Positions 41,592 through 50,331 of a stretch of 64,000 bases of DNA are shown here, one piece after another. The first letter of the stretch is position 1, and every line of letters begins with the position of its first letter. The translations under genes were made by a program, and so were the position numbers. The stretch lies in NCBI GenBank assembly GCA_964448135.1, contig CAYUVH010000023.1:28639-92638 (forward strand), in the 5' to 3' direction. Origin of the DNA: CAYUVH01 sp964448135. Lineage in GTDB: Bacteria; Verrucomicrobiota; Verrucomicrobiia; Limisphaerales; UBA8199. The notes beneath the pieces are model-generated. The model was not told the DNA's origin, searched no databases, and saw only the letters and a program-made list of their open reading frames with translations.

Positions 41592-42854
41592 TTACCTTGT
41601 CACACGAGCTGCTGCGAACTTTTCCAAAATCTCCGCCGTCCTTTCCGGCGCCATTTGTCCAGCCATCCGCTCCTTGAATTCGCGGCACTTTACCGCAACC
41701 GCAGTCGAATTCAGCAGCTTGCCCAGACACTCGGTAACCCGGCGCGTTTTGAATTGTGACGTGTACAGCCCATCCGCCACCCCCAACTCCCGCAGGCGCC
41801 AGAGGTTGTCGGGCTGATCGAAGGCCATCGCCATGATCAGTTGCGGCACGCCGGCCGCGAGGCCCTGGGAAGAAGTTCCCACGCCGCCATGATGCACCAG
41901 TGCCGCACAACGACCGAACACCCGGCTGAACGGAGCAAATTCAAAGTGCCCGGCATCCCCGGGCAACGTAGCCGGCAGATGATCCCGAAACGGTGTGATC
42001 AACAAAGCCCGGCGGCCGAGCGCGCGACACGCGGCGACTCCCGCGGAAAAAAATCCAGCCGCGTGCATGTTGGCCGACCCCGGAGTGAAGAGCACCGGCG
42101 GTGGGCCCGCCTGCAGAAATTTTTCCAAGGCGGGCTCGATCGGCCGTGCCGCGGCCTCGTCATAAAGTGGAAACCGGCTGTGCACCACATTCGGCGGCCA
42201 ATCCGATTGCCGCGCGCCAAACCATTCCGGAAACAGAGCCAGCACCAGGTCCGGTGAAAGGCACCAATGATCGAACACCCGGCGCATCGGCGTCCGCAGC
42301 CCGAACCCGGCCCGGATTTGATTCAGCTTCCCGGCCATCAGCCGGTTCGTGGGCACGCAACCGAGGCGATAGACCCAGCGACGGAGCCACAACGGCGTGC
42401 GCTTCAAATATTCCGTCCCCCGCACGAGCACCGGCGCGTCCTGCGGACTGAGCAGCATGCTGGGCTGTAGTACCACGCTGACCAGGGGCAGGCCGCGGGC
42501 CTCCGCCAGGATGCGCGCGGCGAAGGCGATGGTCGCGCCCACGAGCACGGTACGTCCAGGCACCACCTCCGCCTCCACTGCCGGAAGCATCTCGCGGGCC
42601 CATTCCGGAAAATGCGCCGCCAGCACGGACAGCCCTTTCCGCGGATGCCACACTTCCGGATTGCGAATGATGGATTCCTGTTGCTCCGCGGAGCCTACAG
42701 GAATGGTGCGCAATCCCGCGCGCACGCCACTTTCGGCCAGGCGCGTCTGCATGACCATCGCCACGTCATGGCCGCGTTCCGCCAGGAGCCGTGCCAGCCA
42801 GAGCAGCGGGTTGATATCTCCCGCGCTGCCGAGTGGTACGAAAATGAATTTCAC
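41592..42854 (-). CDS. UGT-type (GT1, MGT-like) glycosyltransferase
   Basis: A 420-residue GT-B glycosyltransferase. The N-terminal FIFVPLGSAGDINPLLWLARLLAERGHDV is the acceptor-domain start, with the His/Asp region. The C-terminal donor-binding signature ALVHHGGVGTSSQGLAAGVPQLIMAMAFDQPDN matches the UDP-glycosyltransferase PSPG-like region, with HHGG contacting the phosphates. Such enzymes glycosylate lipids, natural products or sterols. No signal peptide; cytosolic or membrane-associated. It lies alone between the giant repeat protein and the DUF4142 gene, all on the minus strand, separated from the latter by a strong terminator. Confidence 0.9.
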   Translation of the reverse strand: MKFIFVPLGSAGDINPLLWLARLLAERGHDVAMVMQTRLAESGVRAGLRTIPVGSAEQQESIIRNPEVWHPRKGLSVLAAHFPEWAREMLPAVEAEVVPGRTVLVGATIAFAARILAEARGLPLVSVVLQPSMLLSPQDAPVLVRGTEYLKRTPLWLRRWVYRLGCVPTNRLMAGKLNQIRAGFGLRTPMRRVFDHWCLSPDLVLALFPEWFGARQSDWPPNVVHSRFPLYDEAAARPIEPALEKFLQAGPPPVLFTPGSANMHAAGFFSAGVAACRALGRRALLITPFRDHLPATLPGDAGHFEFAPFSRVFGRCAALVHHGGVGTSSQGLAAGVPQLIMAMAFDQPDNLWRLRELGVADGLYTSQFKTRRVTECLGKLLNSTAVAVKCREFKERMAGQMAPERTAEILEKFAAARVTR

Positions 42855-42977
42855 CGGGGGAAAGGTGGCGGAGCGAATGCATGAGTCAATGAGTCAGTGA
42901 ATGAATGAGTGTGGAACGGTTGAAGGCTTATCTGGAGATAAGCCCATTCAGAGGCGTGCGCTCCACGACTCCGGGCA

Positions 42978-43015
42978 AAAAAAGGCCGGCCCCGACAATC
43001 AGGGCCGGCCTTTTT
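42978..43015 (-). terminator. Strong intrinsic terminator, bidirectional
   Basis: GGCCGGCCC (42984-42992) pairs with GGGCCGGCC (43002-43010) around CGACAATCA. An A-run lies on one side and a T-run on the other, so it works in both directions. It ends the DUF4142 gene transcript, 77 bases after its stop. Confidence 0.9.
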
Positions 43016-43091
43016 GGTTCAGTGGGGTGAAGCCCGGGTGTAATTCGCGCGAACCTCGGCCCGCGCGGGGCTTCTGGTTTTCCCCAGTTTG

Positions 43092-43679
43092 CTATTGGTT
43101 GCTGGCCGTCGTCTTGACGTTGCGCAACTGTTTCTGAATGTCCTCGATCATCGTGAGATGTCCCTGGATCGTCTGCGACGTGGTTTGCGCGAATTCCTTC
43201 AGCTCGGGATTGCTCGCGTTTTTGGCGGCGTCCTGGAATTCCTTCAGGTCTTTCTTGTGGTCCTTGACCATCATGTCCACGTATTCCTTGTCGAACGCCT
43301 CGCCGCTGAGCGCGCCAAGCTTTTCAACTTCCTTTTGCTGGGCGGTGCTGAGCGCGGTAGGCAACGTGGCGCCGAATTTGGTGGCGATCTGGGTTAACTG
43401 CTCGCCGGCTTTGCCGTGATCAGCGACCATCTTCTGGCCGAATTGTTGCACGGAGGGGTTGGTGGACTTTTCCGAGGCCAGCTTCCCGAGGTTGACTTCC
43501 ATGGCGCCGCCCACGGCGGCCGTTTTCGCGAACTTGTAGTCCGAGGCGGTGAGCTGTCCCATCCTGCCGGTCGTGGTGTCAGCCCCATGCAGGGCTACGG
43601 CGCCGGTCTGGAGGAGACCAAGGCAAATCGCCAGTCCAGCGCGGCGAATGGAATATGTGAGTGAGTTGGTTATAATCAT
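43092..43679 (-). CDS. DUF4142 family secreted/periplasmic protein
   Basis: A 195-residue protein. The signal peptide is SIRRAGLAICLGLLQTGAVALHGA. The mature part is a long four-helix ferritin-like bundle typical of DUF4142: LTASDYKFAKTAAVGGAMEVNLGKLA, FGQKMVADHGKAGEQLTQIA, FDKEYVDMMVKDHKKDLKEF and FAQTTSQTIQGHLTMIEDI. The role of the family is unknown, though members often appear in stress-induced or envelope contexts. The ATG at 43679 is chosen because it directly precedes the signal peptide; the frame upstream has no such logic. Single-gene unit with its own terminator. The gap 43680-43944 shows no gene. Confidence 0.88.
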   Translation of the reverse strand: MIITNSLTYSIRRAGLAICLGLLQTGAVALHGADTTTGRMGQLTASDYKFAKTAAVGGAMEVNLGKLASEKSTNPSVQQFGQKMVADHGKAGEQLTQIATKFGATLPTALSTAQQKEVEKLGALSGEAFDKEYVDMMVKDHKKDLKEFQDAAKNASNPELKEFAQTTSQTIQGHLTMIEDIQKQLRNVKTTASNQ

Positions 43680-43944
43680 AGCTTCATCCCAGCAGCAAAT
43701 GTGCCCTGGAACTTTTCGGACCGTTGCGCGCGCGGCGAACGCTAAAACGTGAGGGAGAAGGGCATGGTCAGGTAAATTGCAAGCAAGCGGAAACGGCTTT
43801 TTGCCCGACCGGCCGCGCGTACATTGCATTCCCGACATGCAATTCGCCCGGGAACTGAGGAAGGCTTTTCTACGCGTCCTCGCGCTGCCAGCGCGCGATG
43901 CTGGGAACCCTGGTGATCGTGGGGCAGCCCCCGGACGCGGCTAA

Positions 43945-45168
43945 CTACGCCGGATCAAACGACGGAATCTTCATGCAAGCGCCGCCCTTCATCGCCGAAT
44001 CATGCGCCACGATCCCCGGCGCCGTGTAAGCCACCGCCTCGTAGACGTTCACCGTCGGCTTGCGCTTCTGCGTCAGCGAAGTAATAAACTCGTTCGTGAT
44101 GAAAGTATGCGAACCGCTGTGCCCGCTGTCGTGGCGTAGTTCCTTCGGCAGCATATCGGTCTTCCACCACATCGGCTGCTCGTACGCCGTGGATACCGCC
44201 GCCTGCCGCGTGAACCCGCCATCATCCTTCTCCGTCTGCTTCCCCGCCTCGACGATGGTCGCGGGCATGCCGAGGTTGTTGTTGAAGTAGAAACTCATCT
44301 TGTCGCCGAAATACTGCGCGCGCTCCCCGCCCTTCACCGCGCCTTTCCGGAGATTCATGATGCGCATCGAATTGCCGCGGTTCGTCTTGAAGAGCCCGGT
44401 CTCATTCCAAAACGGATTGTTGTAAATATTGTTGGCGTGGGACGGATCATTGTCGCCCCAACCCAGGCACGACACCTCCACCAACCGCTCGCCCGTCACG
44501 CTGATCAGGAGCGAAGTGCAATGCGTCGGATACAGCATCGGCGGCGAACCATGCCGCCACGTCGGCTTCCCGTTTTCGAAATACAGGTTTTCGATCCCGG
44601 GATGCAAATACTCCGACTCCACATAAAACAAATTTCCGAACCGCCCTTCCTGGTAAAACTTCCGGACCGAAATCGTGGACTGCTGATAATAACCCGTCTC
44701 CGCCATCATGTACGTGAGCCCGGTCTGCTTCACGGTATCAATCAGCAACTGGCAATCCTCCAGCGTCTGCGCCGCCGGCACCGCACAGATCGCGTGCTTC
44801 CCCGCCTTCAGCGTCGCCACCACATGCTTCACATGATCCGGCGCCGGCGTAAAAATTGCGACCGCGTCCACGTCTTTGTCCTGAATAAGTTTCTCGAGCG
44901 ATTCATAAGACTTGGTGCAATTGTAAGTCTTCATCAGCGCCTCGCGACGTTCGGGACGCAGATCGCTCACCGCCACGACGGTGCTTTCGGGATGCTCGTG
45001 CCAGAAAAAGGCCTTCCCGAAATTTCCGCCCACCACGCCCATGCGAATCTTTTTTGGCGGGTCGCCGGCAAAAACTCCCGCTGGCACAAACGCCGCCGCC
45101 GCCGTGGCGGCAGTCGTGGCCTTGAGAAAATCGCGACGGTTCGTTAGGGAAGCAGACGAGGCGTGCAT
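43945..45168 (-). CDS. Tat-exported Gfo/Idh/MocA-family oxidoreductase
   Basis: A 407-residue protein that begins with a twin-arginine signal NRRDFLKATTAATAAAAFVPAG, then a Rossmann domain (IRMGVVGGNFGKAFFW, STVVAVSDLRPERREALM) and the Gfo/Idh signature region KAGKHAICAVPAAQTLEDC, where the usual EKP is replaced by VPAA. The C-terminal beta-sheet domain follows (YVESEYLHPGIENLYFENG, YPTHCTSLLISVTGERLVEV). Exported Gfo/Idh proteins are abundant in Planctomycetes and Verrucomicrobia and probably act on sugars with tightly bound NAD(P). The altered EKP motif suggests changed catalysis. It is 106 bases downstream of the alpha/beta-hydrolase-like gene on the same strand. Confidence 0.88.
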   Translation of the reverse strand: MHASSASLTNRRDFLKATTAATAAAAFVPAGVFAGDPPKKIRMGVVGGNFGKAFFWHEHPESTVVAVSDLRPERREALMKTYNCTKSYESLEKLIQDKDVDAVAIFTPAPDHVKHVVATLKAGKHAICAVPAAQTLEDCQLLIDTVKQTGLTYMMAETGYYQQSTISVRKFYQEGRFGNLFYVESEYLHPGIENLYFENGKPTWRHGSPPMLYPTHCTSLLISVTGERLVEVSCLGWGDNDPSHANNIYNNPFWNETGLFKTNRGNSMRIMNLRKGAVKGGERAQYFGDKMSFYFNNNLGMPATIVEAGKQTEKDDGGFTRQAAVSTAYEQPMWWKTDMLPKELRHDSGHSGSHTFITNEFITSLTQKRKPTVNVYEAVAYTAPGIVAHDSAMKGGACMKIPSFDPA

Positions 45169-45274
45169 GGCGGTAAATATGGAAGGTTGGACGTTGGTGT
45201 CAACCTGCCCTATTCGAAGCCCGTATCCGCAATCTGGCACGGCGGCCAAACCCGGCATTCCCGATGGAGAATGG

Positions 45275-46105
45275 TCACTTCCCCGCCCCCGCCTTCGCCT
45301 TCTCAATCGCAAAATCCACCAGCGGCTGCGAATGAAAGAATCCTTCGAAGAAGTTGTGCCCCTGCCCTTCGAGAATGATGAGGTTCACCAGCGAGTCCGC
45401 GCCGGCCTCCTTGTAACGTCGCACAAATTCCGCCGAGTTCTCCTTGAGCGGCACCACCTTGTCCACATCTCCGTGTATCAGCGCCGCCGGGATCTTCGCC
45501 CGCGCCAGCACATCGATCTTCGCTACGGGATTTAATTCATCATTTCGCGCCGTCAGTTCCGCGGGCTTGAGTCCATAGGCCGGCGCTGCATTCGTGAGCC
45601 CGGGATAAGTCCGAAAATCGAACACCGGATAAATCCCGATGATCCCCGCCACCCGCCCCGGATTCGCAATCGCCCAACTGCTCACCCACATCCCGCCCCG
45701 GCGCCGCCCAAACAAACACGGCTTCGCCGCAAAACCCCGCTTCTCCGTCAGTTCACGATACAGCGCGTCAAAAACCTCATGGCTCTTCGGATTCCCATAA
45801 GCCTCGCCGACATCCACGCCCGCCACCGCGATTCCCGCCGCGAGAAACTGCTCATGCATCCAGCGCTCGGCTTCGTCGGGATACCCGGGCAGGGTCGGCG
45901 CGTAGAAAATCCACGGCTGCGGCGCAGTCCGTTTCTCCGCCGGCGGCAAAAAAACAAACGCCGGCCGCCCCGCCACCTTGAAATTTTCCATGCCGGCCAG
46001 CTTGAGCTTCGGCGGCGGACCGGAAGGCTTGTTATCCCCAGCCTCAACTCGAAACGTGAGCAGGAAGGCGAACACCACCGTCAACCAACGAACGAAAGCA
46101 CGCAT
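45275..46105 (-). CDS. Secreted alpha/beta-hydrolase-fold protein lacking the nucleophile serine
   Basis: A 276-residue exported protein (signal FVRWLTVVFAFLLTFRVEA). The alpha/beta-hydrolase fold is recognisable: VFLPPAEKRTAPQPWIFYAP, an acid-loop LIHGDVDKVVPLKEN (Asp) and a C-terminal LEGQGHNFFEGFF (His). At the nucleophile elbow, where G-x-S-x-G(G) is expected, the sequence is FGRRRGGMWV (bases about 45690-45715; codons GGG CGG CGC CGG GGC GGG), so Arg stands where Ser should be. Either it is a non-catalytic binding protein or a sequencing error or mutation removed the Ser. Likely co-transcribed with the Tat-exported Gfo/Idh gene. Confidence 0.8.
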   Translation of the reverse strand: MRAFVRWLTVVFAFLLTFRVEAGDNKPSGPPPKLKLAGMENFKVAGRPAFVFLPPAEKRTAPQPWIFYAPTLPGYPDEAERWMHEQFLAAGIAVAGVDVGEAYGNPKSHEVFDALYRELTEKRGFAAKPCLFGRRRGGMWVSSWAIANPGRVAGIIGIYPVFDFRTYPGLTNAAPAYGLKPAELTARNDELNPVAKIDVLARAKIPAALIHGDVDKVVPLKENSAEFVRRYKEAGADSLVNLIILEGQGHNFFEGFFHSQPLVDFAIEKAKAGAGK

Positions 46106-46189
46106 GGAGAAATCCTACAATTCATCCCTACCTGGCCGCAGCAATATTCCCGGATGCGCCGAAGCGCCACCCGCATCGCATTCGAGCTT

Positions 46190-46350
46190 CGTCATCGGGT
46201 TTTCTTCGACACGCGTCGCGCCGAAGCATCCCAGCGAAGGCGGATTCGTCATTCGTGCTTCGGATTTCCCCGCATCCAAACCGATCGAGATCAAAAAGTG
46301 GATCTTGGTCCTTGGTGTTTATCTGGTTCTTGGTGCTTGGTCCTTGGAGC
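46190..46350. repeat. TTCGTCATTCGTGCTTCGG and CTTGGTCCTTGG simple repeats in the gap 46106-46411
   Basis: TTCGTCATTCGTGCTTCGG near 46243-46262 resembles 54306-54361 and 18978-19015. A degenerate tandem of (T)CTTGGT-CTTGG units follows at 46303-46350, then TTTTGAAGTTTGGCATTTGAAGTTT. No gene is seen in the gap. These AT/GT-rich words recur between genes in this window only. Confidence 0.5.
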
Positions 46351-46411
46351 TTTTCTGAATTTTGAAGTTTGGCATTTGAAGTTTCCCTCCCCCGACCCTT
46401 GTTGCACACTC

Positions 46412-46891
46412 ATGCCCAACATGAAACCAACCCGCCGTCAAATCCGTCTCACCTACGTGAACACCGGCGAGTCCGTCCTCGCGGAGTTGCTGGAAGACGA
46501 AGCGCCCAATGTCTGCAAACTGGTATGGGACATCCTGCCGATCGAAGCCAAAACCATCCATGGCATGTATTCCGGCGCGGAAGTCTTCGTCATGCTCGAA
46601 AACCCGAAGCCCACCCCGAGTGAAAACATGGTCCAACTCCCCCTGCCGGGTGAATTGCTCTATTTCTACGATCCCAGCACCGGCGCGGTCGGCGCGAAAA
46701 AGCCGGTCGCGGAAATTGCCGTTGTCTACGGCCGCGGCGTCACCCTGCGCGCGCACGAAGGTGTGCCGACGCACTGCGCCCTCTTCGCGCGAATTCCCGG
46801 CGATTGGAAATACGATTGGACGACCTTCGCCCAGGCGTGCCGCAAATCCCGCTGGGAAGGCCCCCAACTCCTCCGCATCGAGCGCGCCTGA
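46412..46891 (+). CDS. DUF3830 family protein (cyclophilin-like fold)
   Basis: A 159-residue protein with the DUF3830 features AELLEDEAPNVCKLVWDILPIE, AKTIHGMYSGAEVFVM, ENMVQLPLPGELLYFY and AEIAVVYGRG. It has a cyclophilin-like beta-barrel but no known enzymatic activity. No signal peptide. Start at 46412 (MPNMKPTRR), with a second ATG three codons later. Upstream reading-frame sequence is repeat DNA, not coding. It lies between the hydrolase-like gene and the sulfatase gene, separated from the latter by repeat hairpins, so co-transcription is uncertain. Confidence 0.85.
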   Translation: MPNMKPTRRQIRLTYVNTGESVLAELLEDEAPNVCKLVWDILPIEAKTIHGMYSGAEVFVMLENPKPTPSENMVQLPLPGELLYFYDPSTGAVGAKKPVAEIAVVYGRGVTLRAHEGVPTHCALFARIPGDWKYDWTTFAQACRKSRWEGPQLLRIERA

Positions 46892-46908
46892 AATCCTTTC
46901 CGTAGCAG

Positions 46909-47067
46909 TCCCGCAAGGCGGGATAACGAGGCTCCTTTTTTCAGCCACCCACGACGGACGCCTTACCCAAGAAGTGACTTTTACTCAACGCTTCCAACTT
47001 CTCTCCCTCTCCCCTCGTGTCGCGTCCCGCTCAGCGGGACGGATGGGAGAGGGCCAGGGTGAGGGGG
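46909..47067. repeat. Palindrome group including CCCTCTCCC repeat copy 3 with a nested hairpin
   Basis: TCCCGC-AAG-GCGGGA lies at 46909-46923. At 47005-47067 a third CCCTCTCCC...GGGAGAGGG repeat with GTGAGGGGG tail carries in its loop a second, independent hairpin GTCCCGC-TCA-GCGGGAC (47024-47040). The nested stem is close to that at 46909. No gene lies between DUF3830 and the sulfatase. Confidence 0.7.
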
Positions 47068-47146
47068 ATTCTTGTTTACAGCACCCGGATCAATCTCGCT
47101 CCAGGCGTATCGAAAACTCTTACATTTTTATCGCTCACCCCTTCCC

Positions 47147-48649
47147 ATGAATCCCAAGCGTCTTCTCTCCCTCTTATCCCTCCTCTTCCTCGGCGCGTCC
47201 CTCGCCACCGTCACCGCCGCCACCAACCCTCCCAACATCATCTTCTTCCTCGCGGACGATTTGGGCTACGGCGACATCGGTAGCTACGGCCAGAAGAAAA
47301 TCCACACGCCCAACCTTGATCGCCTCGCCGCCGAAGGCATGCGCTTCACCCAGAGCTACGCGGGCAACGCCGTCTGCGCCCCTTCACGTTGCGTCCTCAT
47401 GACCGGCAAGCATCCCGGCCACGCTTACGTCCGCGACAACAAGGAAGTCCAACCCGAAGGCCAGGCTCCGCTCCCGGCCGACACCGTCACGCTCCCCAAA
47501 CTGCTCAAAGCGAATGGCTACGCCACCGGCGCCTTCGGCAAATGGGGCCTCGGATTTCCCGGTTCCTCCGGCGATCCCGGCAAGCAGGGCTTCGACCAAT
47601 TCTTCGGCTACAACTGCCAGCGCCAGGCGCACAATTATTATCCCACCAACCTCTGGGACAACGACCGCCGTGTCCCTCTGCGCAACCCTGATTTCTCCGC
47701 GCACCAAAAATTCCCCGCCGGCGCCGACACCAATTCCCCCGCCAGCTACGCCCGCTACTCCGGCAAAGACTACGCCCCCGACCTCATCAACGAAAAATCC
47801 CGCGAATTTCTCCGCGCCCACAAGGACGGCCCCTTTTTCATGTTCGTCCCCACCACCGTCCCGCACCTTGCGCTCCAGATTCCCGAAGATTCACTCGCCG
47901 AATACGCCGGCCAATGGCCTGATCCGCCCTACCTTGGCGATCACGGCTTCCTGCCCAATCGCACTCCGCGCGCCACCTACGCCGCGATGGTCACCCGCAT
48001 GGACCGCGAGATCGGCCGCCTCATGGACCTCGTGAAGGAACTCGGCCTCGAGGAAAACACCATCTTCATTTTCGCCTCCGACAACGGCCCACTCTACGAC
48101 CAACTCGGCGGCACCGACACCGAATTCTTCAACTCCAATGCCGGCCTGCGCGGCCGCAAAGGTTCGCTCTTCGAAGGCGGCGTCCGCGTCCCTTTTATCG
48201 TCCGCTGGAAGAGCCACATCAAGCCCGGCACCACCACCGACCGCGTCACCGGCTTCGAAGATTGTCTCCCCACCTTCCTGGAACTCGCCGGCGCGAAGAC
48301 CGCGACACCCAAAGACATTGATGGCATCAGCTTCGCCTCCACCCTGCTTGGCGGTAAACAACCGCCTCGCCCATTCCTTTATCGCGAATTTCCCGCCTAC
48401 GGCGGCCAGCAATCCATCCGTGTCGGCGATTGGGTTGCCCTTCGCCAAAACCTCACCGTGAACAAGAAGAACCCGAAGGCCGACCTGCAAATCCAGCTCT
48501 ACGACCTGTCCACCGATCCCCATCAGGAACACAACATCGCCCAAGACCACCCCGACATTGTCGCCAAACTCGGACGCCGCATGCGCGACCAACACACCGT
48601 CTCCGCCGAGTTCCCCCAACCCGCGCTGGACAAACTCGGCGCGCGCTAA
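47147..48649 (+). CDS. Secreted sulfatase (arylsulfatase family, FGly Cys-type)
   Basis: A 500-residue S1-family sulfatase. The signal peptide LLSLLSLLFLGASLATVTAA is followed by the metal-site start PPNIIFFLADDLGYGDIGSYG and the formylglycine site NAVCAPSRCVLMTGKHPGH, where Cys is converted to FGly. IFIFASDNGPLYDQLGG supplies later metal/sulfate ligands, and GRKGSLFEGGVRVPFIVRW is conserved. The mature enzyme removes sulfate esters from polysaccharides in the periplasm or outside. Start at 47147 gives the intact signal peptide; the upstream frame contains repeat DNA. A formylglycine-generating enzyme gene is not in this window. Confidence 0.95.
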   Translation: MNPKRLLSLLSLLFLGASLATVTAATNPPNIIFFLADDLGYGDIGSYGQKKIHTPNLDRLAAEGMRFTQSYAGNAVCAPSRCVLMTGKHPGHAYVRDNKEVQPEGQAPLPADTVTLPKLLKANGYATGAFGKWGLGFPGSSGDPGKQGFDQFFGYNCQRQAHNYYPTNLWDNDRRVPLRNPDFSAHQKFPAGADTNSPASYARYSGKDYAPDLINEKSREFLRAHKDGPFFMFVPTTVPHLALQIPEDSLAEYAGQWPDPPYLGDHGFLPNRTPRATYAAMVTRMDREIGRLMDLVKELGLEENTIFIFASDNGPLYDQLGGTDTEFFNSNAGLRGRKGSLFEGGVRVPFIVRWKSHIKPGTTTDRVTGFEDCLPTFLELAGAKTATPKDIDGISFASTLLGGKQPPRPFLYREFPAYGGQQSIRVGDWVALRQNLTVNKKNPKADLQIQLYDLSTDPHQEHNIAQDHPDIVAKLGRRMRDQHTVSAEFPQPALDKLGAR

Positions 48650-48659
48650 TCCCCGGAGC

Positions 48660-48732
48660 GCGGACATTCCTGTCCGCAGCAACGTCCGAAAACTGCCAGC
48701 TTGCCCCCGGGAGCGCCGGCATCCTGCCGGCG
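48660..48732. repeat. Two variable-stem palindromes after the sulfatase gene
   Basis: GCGGACA-TTCC-TGTCCGC at 48660-48677 and CGCCGGCATCCTGCCGGCG at 48714-48732. Both have a CA(T)TCCTG centre but unrelated stems. They lie 11 and 65 bases after the sulfatase stop, with no T-run. Confidence 0.6.
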
Positions 48733-48785
48733 GTTCTTGCACTCCCTTGATCCACGAAGCTACCGCCAATAGCCCACCGCAGACC

Positions 48786-49181
48786 TCAAGGCGATATCAG
48801 CTCATACTTGCGAACCACTTTCCGCTCTTTGTCGAACGAAACCGCCCACACATGTGGAGCATAGATACAGTAATACCAATATTCCTGCGCCACATCACTG
48901 CGAACCTCCGATGCCGCGCGTGGATAGCCATACTCACTCCTCGTTCCATCCGTGATGCTCGCTGGACGCCCCATCAACTCGCGCACGCGTACTTCGGTAT
49001 CGCCATCGACGATTGACGGAAAGGCACGCTGGTAGCGCCGATCCAGCACGATCGCGTAACCGGCGGCACAAATAGCCGCGACAATCAGCAGCGCTCCCAA
49101 CCACCGGCTTCGCCGCCAGCAAAGCAACAGCATCCCGGTCAGCAACGCCAGGATAACGACGATGACACAAGACAAGCACAT
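48786..49181 (-). CDS. Small membrane protein with BamE/SmpA-like C-terminal domain
   Basis: A 131-residue protein. Two hydrophobic helices occur near the N-terminus (VIVVILALLTGMLLLCW and LGALLIVAAICAAGYAIVL). The soluble part, GDTEVRVRELMGRPASITDG...SFDKERKVVRKYELIS, resembles the BamE/SmpA beta-alpha-beta fold with its G-x-T...V..LG.P pattern. Similar domains occur in outer-membrane assembly lipoproteins and in small inner-membrane proteins of unknown role. No lipobox fits well, although an early Cys (MCLSC) is present. Isolated gene, convergent with the sulfatase. Confidence 0.65.
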   Translation of the reverse strand: MCLSCVIVVILALLTGMLLLCWRRSRWLGALLIVAAICAAGYAIVLDRRYQRAFPSIVDGDTEVRVRELMGRPASITDGTRSEYGYPRAASEVRSDVAQEYWYYCIYAPHVWAVSFDKERKVVRKYELISP

Positions 49182-49873
49182 GCTGCCTCATCCACGAACC
49201 GAGCAGAAGACGATCAACAGAATTAGAAGCCTTGGATATGGCGGGCCTGTCATGACTAATTAAGCTCACATGGATTCGAACGCCGCAAGCCCCGTTCCTG
49301 TCCGGCGTTCTCCTTCACTCTACGCTGTGGTATGCGGCTGAAAGTTGCCCTATCTGCCACTGGTAACCTCAAACTTTTGGCAGTGTGCAATTTTTGCTTC
49401 CCGGCATTTGCTTTCCTTTGAAATTTCAAATCTCAAATTTCAAATTAGGACCCTACCAAACTTCCGGCCCGCTTGACAGCCACTCGAATCATGCCACCTT
49501 CCCTCTGGAGGGATTTCTCGCCCGGGAATCGCCGGTTGACTGAGCCGATTCGCTATCGCGGGCATAACCAGGGAAATTTCAGGAGGAACCAGACCATGAC
49601 GAACTTGCCGGCCAGGCTTTTGTGCGGCCCCGCGCCGATCCCTTTCGTCTCTGGGCTACCTTTAGTCTCCTTCCCGGCGAATTCGCCGCAACGGAAAAGC
49701 CACGTAAGGACGCCAAAGTACACGAAACTGCGCCAAAGGTACACTCATAACCCATTGAAAAATCACCAAAAGACGCCTAATTACGCGAAAGGTACAACCT
49801 CTTTAATTTTTTCCGCGCCCTGGTCGATTGTGGCGGCAGGCGTCTTGCCAGTCCGGCTCGGACCCTGCCGTAG

Positions 49874-49894
49874 CGCCGGGCATCCTGCCCGGCG
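49874..49894. repeat. Variable-stem palindrome with TCC loop
   Basis: CGCCGGGCA-TCC-TGCCCGGCG, a 9-bp perfect stem. It has the same loop and flanking CA/TG pair as 48714-48732 but one extra stem pair; it follows a GTAG word like those at 46902 and 59524. Confidence 0.6.
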
Positions 49895-50048
49895 GGACGG
49901 GTCAAGGTATGTCAAAGTATGTCAAAGTAAAAAAGGGGCCCCAACGCTCGTCACGCACACCCCGAGCCCTTCAGACGAACGCCACCTGTTGGCCGGCATC
50001 CAGCGGGCGGGAGCCATTAAAAACCGATTCCAACCAATGAATTCAGCC

Positions 50049-50163
50049 TTGTTGCAACCTGAAATCCAATTTCAATCAATGTTTACGGGCATTTCTCAAC
50101 CTCTAGCACCCTTGTTGCGGGTTGTGTTGCACCCTGAAACCCATTTTCGACCAATGTTTATGC
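50049..50163. repeat. Two tandem 75-bp-period units with CAATGTTTA, related to the cluster at 22.9 kb
   Basis: Unit 1 (50049-50089) and unit 2 (50124-50163) share GTTGCA-CCTGAAA, CC-A-TTTC-A and CAATGTTTA at a 75-base offset. GTTGCGGGTT occurs at 50115 and 50176. The reverse complement of 22950-22992 carries the same order of words, so these are three copies of one degenerate repeat. Confidence 0.6.
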
Positions 50164-50331
50164 GGTTTGTTGCATGTTGCGGGTTGTCAGGGGGTATGCC
50201 ACCCCCCTCTCCTCCCAAAAATCGGACTCCGTGCCATCTTGCACATCCGGTTTTGGAAGCGTCCGCCCTGATTCATTCCCCCGCCCCCGGGTTGCGCCCC
50301 CCGCCCTGAATGCTCTACCTTATATTGATAT

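Larger units (their letters stand above)
49182..50331. other. 1.15-kb gene-free, repeat-rich stretch upstream of xanthine dehydrogenase
   Basis: I see no convincing gene; the longest open frames are low-complexity and overlap repeats. It holds the palindrome TTTGAAATTTCAAA at 49417-49430 with flanking AAATT(T)CAAAT repeats to 49446. It also holds (A)CGCCAAAG(G)TACAC words near 49710-49745, the hairpin CGCCGGGCA-TCC-TGCCCGGCG at 49874-49894, tandem (TATGTCAAAG) words near 49905-49930, and the GTTGC/CAATGTTTA units described separately. Confidence 0.6.

Noticed and set aside
49473..50309. A 278-codon plus-strand frame upstream of xanthine dehydrogenase
   Set aside because: Low-complexity composition, crosses several repeats and palindromes, no ribosome-binding site or domain.
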